Of a stretch of DNA of 8,124 bases, positions 6,148 through 8,124 are shown piece after piece. Position numbers and translations under genes: made by a program. The DNA is from Gammaproteobacteria bacterium (lineage in GTDB: Bacteria; Pseudomonadota; Gammaproteobacteria; UBA5335), in the NCBI GenBank assembly GCA_011620145.1, contig WOZT01000195.1, forward strand, positions 1 to 8,124, in the 5' to 3' direction. The notes below the pieces were generated by a model. That model did not search any database and was not told the origin of the DNA. It worked only from the letters and a program-made list of their open reading frames with translations. How positions within the stretch are numbered: the first letter of the stretch is position 1; the number at the start of each line of letters is the position of its first letter.

Positions 6148-7521
6148 ATGAGTTATCGTCCCCTGAGCTATCAGGTCGAAATCGAAGCCCTCGCCCAATC
6201 CTATGGCCTGGACTATTTTCCGGTGCAATTCGAACAGGTGCCGCCCAGCTTCATGATGGAAGTGGCGGTCTATGGCCTGCCGGTGCGCATGCCGCACTGG
6301 TCTTTCGGGGTGCGCTACATCTATCAATTGATCCAGCACCGCATGGGCCATTCCCATATCTTCGAGGTGGTGATCCCCGGCAATCCGGGGCATGCCTATC
6401 TGGCGGACACCAACCGGGAAACCGAGAACATCCTGGTCACCGCCCATGTGCTGGGCCACGCCGACTTCAGCAAGAACAACCTGCTGTTCCGGCGCGTGCA
6501 GGAGCAGGCCGGCTATCACATCGTCGAACAGGCCGCCAATCACGCCCAACGCATCACCGAGGCCATCGAACAGCACGGCATGGAAGCGGTCGAGCGCGTG
6601 CTGGACGCCGCGTTTGCCCTCGAGCAGCACATCGACATCCACCAGGACCTGCGGCGCGCCCGCTACGCCGATCTGCCCGCTGCGCCAGTCAGCGCACCAA
6701 CCGCCGACACGGCAGGCTTCCGCGACCGCTTCGCCCACCTTCCCGGCAGCGCCGCCGCACCAGCGCGCGCGCCCACCCACGCCCCGATTCCACCCAGTCC
6801 CGAAAGCGACCTGCTCTGGTTCATCGCCCACTACGCGCCGGATCTGGAGGGCTGGGAACGCGACATCCTGCTGGCGGTGCGGGAAGAATCGTTCTATTTC
6901 CAGCCCATTTTCGCCTGCCAGATCATGAACGAAGGCTGGGCTTCCTACTGGCATGCCCGGCTGTTGCGCGAGGCCCGCTTCCTGCCGTCCGAGTTGTATG
7001 TCGACGCCATCAAGACCCACTCCGATGTGGTGCGTCCCTATGCCGGCGAGGCGCAGGTCTCCCTGCAGGTCAACCCTTATCACCTGGGTTTCTGCCTGTG
7101 GGAACACATCATCGAGCACCACGGGATGGCGGCGGCGCGGCGCATCATGGCGACCGAGGATGACTTCGGCTTCGTCCGCAATTACCTCGACGAGGAACTG
7201 GCCCGGCGCCTGGGGCTGTTCCAGTACACCACCCGCCGCCGCGGGCGGGAGGCCACGGTCAGCGATTGGGATCTGGACGCGCTGAAGGAATCCCTGCTGG
7301 CGCCCAAGTACCATTTTGGTGCGCCCCATGTGGAAGTCCGCGAGATGCGCCGCGACGGCACCCTGGTGCTGCAACAGGATCATGCCCTGGACAAGCGCGG
7401 TCTGGATGTCGAATCCGCACGCAAGGTACTGGAATACATGCACAGCATCTGGCGCCGCCCGGTCGTGCTGTATTCCATCAATGGCCAAGGCAAGGAAGCG
7501 CGCATCGCCGTCGGCGAGTGA
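6148..7521 (+). CDS. spoVR: SpoVR family protein
   Basis: A 457-residue predicted cytoplasmic protein, near Bacillus SpoVR (about 468) and shorter than E. coli YcgB (about 510). SpoVR is required for normal spore cortex formation in Bacillus; in non-sporulating proteobacteria it accompanies PrkA and YhbH/YeaH. The molecular function is not established. Family blocks visible are YGLDYFPVQFEQVP (19-32), PHWSFG (49-54), AHVLGHADFSKNN (99-111), LEQHID (158-163), MNEGWASYWHA (260-270) and NPYHLGFCLWEHI (309-321). The His/Glu-rich conserved motifs could form a metal site, which is inference. Residues about 175-218 form an Ala/Pro-rich linker between an N-terminal and a C-terminal block, resuming at PESDLLWFIAHYAPDLE (218-234). 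The gene lies 14 bp after yhbH and is surely co-transcribed with it. Confidence 0.96.
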   Translation: MSYRPLSYQVEIEALAQSYGLDYFPVQFEQVPPSFMMEVAVYGLPVRMPHWSFGVRYIYQLIQHRMGHSHIFEVVIPGNPGHAYLADTNRETENILVTAHVLGHADFSKNNLLFRRVQEQAGYHIVEQAANHAQRITEAIEQHGMEAVERVLDAAFALEQHIDIHQDLRRARYADLPAAPVSAPTADTAGFRDRFAHLPGSAAAPARAPTHAPIPPSPESDLLWFIAHYAPDLEGWERDILLAVREESFYFQPIFACQIMNEGWASYWHARLLREARFLPSELYVDAIKTHSDVVRPYAGEAQVSLQVNPYHLGFCLWEHIIEHHGMAAARRIMATEDDFGFVRNYLDEELARRLGLFQYTTRRRGREATVSDWDLDALKESLLAPKYHFGAPHVEVREMRRDGTLVLQQDHALDKRGLDVESARKVLEYMHSIWRRPVVLYSINGQGKEARIAVGE

Positions 7522-7595
7522 GTGGCCGGCGCATTCGTCTGCTATCCTATCGCCGCTCTACCAAGCCCTCTTTTGCTGTCTCAAGGAAGGGACCC

Positions 7596-7865
7596 ATGCT
7601 GCACTCTCGTTCATTCTGGCTGGCCCAAGGCGTGGCCATTGTCCTGTTTCACCTGCTGGCGCTGGTCTTGCTGCTCACGGGCAACGCCGACCATCCCCTG
7701 GTGCTGATCTGGGGGATCGTACTGGTCATCCATGCGGGAGAACTGGTCGCAGCCTTCATTGCCCTGAAGGGCCTGAATGTCCCGCCCCTGACGGTGATCG
7801 CCAAGACCCTGATCTTCGGCTTCATCTGGTGGCTGCCGCGCCGTCTCGGCGTTTACCAGAGCTAA
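7596..7865 (+). CDS. Small three-helix membrane protein of unknown function
   Basis: An 89-residue very hydrophobic protein with three predicted membrane segments, at about residues 8-28, 33-57 and 65-80. It ends in a basic, presumably cytoplasmic tail (PRRLGVYQS). A good ribosome binding site, AAGGAAGG (7583-7590), lies 5 nt before the ATG. The pattern HAGELVAAFIALKG (46-59) followed by KTLIFGFIWWLPRRL (70-84) faintly recalls small membrane families such as DUF4499/TMEM254 or DUF1145; this is memory-based and unproven. The gene begins 74 bp after spoVR in the same direction, so it may be a fourth operon member. The gap also contains an extended -10-like TGCTATCCT (7540-7548), so it may have its own promoter. 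Its stop codon overlaps that of the convergent NUDIX gene. Confidence 0.8.
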   Translation: MLHSRSFWLAQGVAIVLFHLLALVLLLTGNADHPLVLIWGIVLVIHAGELVAAFIALKGLNVPPLTVIAKTLIFGFIWWLPRRLGVYQS

Positions 7866-8124
7866 ATCCCCGGCATCGGCAAAACCCCGGCCAGCGCTGC
7901 CCGCAGCAGGGCGGCCAGGGTTTTGCTGTCCACGAGTTCCCCTGAGCGGAGCATGGCGCTCAAGGCGGCTGGATCGACCCAATGGACCTCCAGGTGTTCG
8001 TCGCTCTCGGGATGCGCCGGGCCAAATGCCAGTTCCCGGGCGCTGAACAGATGAATCACTTCATCGCAAAATCCCGGACTCGGCCAGATCGGCCCCAGAT
8101 CCCCCCATTCGCGCGCCGTCAGGC
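7862..8124 (-). CDS. NUDIX hydrolase, ADP-ribose pyrophosphatase-like, N-terminus beyond window
   Basis: The minus-strand frame is open from the right edge to the TAG at 7862-7864, giving the last 86 residues of a protein. WPSPGFCDEVIHLFSAREL (visible residues 13-31) is typical of the region just after the Nudix box in ADP-ribose pyrophosphatases. DEHLEVHWVD (41-50) and ELVDSKTLAALL (62-73) match the usual end of that family. Such enzymes cleave ADP-ribose to AMP and ribose 5-phosphate. The catalytic Nudix box lies outside the window, so activity cannot be judged. The gene converges on the small membrane protein gene; the two stop codons overlap by 2 bp. Confidence 0.85.
   Translation of the reverse strand, partial: LTAREWGDLGPIWPSPGFCDEVIHLFSARELAFGPAHPESDEHLEVHWVDPAALSAMLRSGELVDSKTLAALLRAALAGVLPMPGI
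7881..7924. terminator. Bidirectional terminator-like hairpin inside the end of the NUDIX gene
   Basis: AAAACCCCGGCC (7881-7892) pairs with GGCCAGGGTTTT (7913-7924) at 11 of 12 positions, with one C/A mismatch. The 20-nt interior can form its own stem (GCTG-CCCG-CAGC, 7896-7907). The A-tract on one side and T-tract on the other give the shape of a bidirectional intrinsic terminator. It lies 16 bp past the stop of the plus-strand membrane protein gene, a good place to end the prkA operon transcript. On the minus strand it would act before the NUDIX stop codon, so there it is probably suppressed by translating ribosomes. Only four T residues follow, so strength is uncertain. Confidence 0.45.

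Noticed and set aside
5998..7488. Long open frame on the minus strand opposite spoVR (496 codons)
   Set aside because: It is a shadow of spoVR, whose conserved motifs fix the real strand. No motif or credible ribosome binding site was seen.
7266..7595. Upstream extension of the small membrane protein inside spoVR
   Set aside because: The extension overlaps spoVR in another frame and has no domain. ATG 7596 has a good ribosome binding site and begins right before the first membrane segment.
1..8124. Insertion sequence, CRISPR array, tRNA or phage attachment site
   Set aside because: No transposase motif, regularly spaced repeat, tRNA-like fold or terminal inverted repeat with target duplication was seen on either strand.

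Overview
The window looks like chromosomal DNA from a GC-rich Gram-negative bacterium, most likely a gammaproteobacterium. This rests on GC-rich codon use, membrane diguanylate cyclases, and the clustering of a PrkA-type kinase gene with YhbH/YeaH and SpoVR genes. No 16S rRNA or other strong taxonomic marker is present, so the placement is an inference. I see no mobile element, tRNA, rRNA or CRISPR array.

Left part (1-2514, minus strand): two paralogous, membrane-anchored GGDEF diguanylate cyclases. The upstream one (1282-2514) overlaps the downstream one (1-1285, C-terminus cut by the window edge) by an ATGA stop/start. Both have about six predicted membrane segments, a short helical linker, a GGEEF active site and an intact RxxD inhibitory site. 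Both should therefore make c-di-GMP and be subject to product inhibition.

Middle (2515-2904): a divergent intergenic region between the cyclase pair and the kinase operon. It holds only weak promoter candidates, a small hairpin and the strong ribosome binding site of prkA.

Right part (2905-7521, plus strand): a complete three-gene stress module, prkA, a yhbH/yeaH gene (UPF0229, von Willebrand A-like) and spoVR. In sporulating Firmicutes these genes are tied to sporulation. In enterobacteria the equivalents (yeaG, yeaH, ycgB) belong to stationary-phase and nitrogen-starvation responses. This PrkA resembles the Bacillus form more than E. coli YeaG. The genes probably form one operon, although the 136-bp prkA-yhbH gap may hold an attenuator or an internal start. 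An 89-residue three-helix membrane protein of unknown function follows spoVR at 74 bp in the same direction.

Right edge (7862-8124, minus strand): the C-terminal part of an ADP-ribose-pyrophosphatase-like NUDIX hydrolase converges on the membrane protein gene so tightly that their stop codons overlap. A terminator-like hairpin sits inside the end of the NUDIX gene.

The most interesting possibility is a functional link between the cyclase pair and the PrkA-YhbH-SpoVR module, with the small membrane protein as an extra member. Only the adjacency is seen here; the link is inference.
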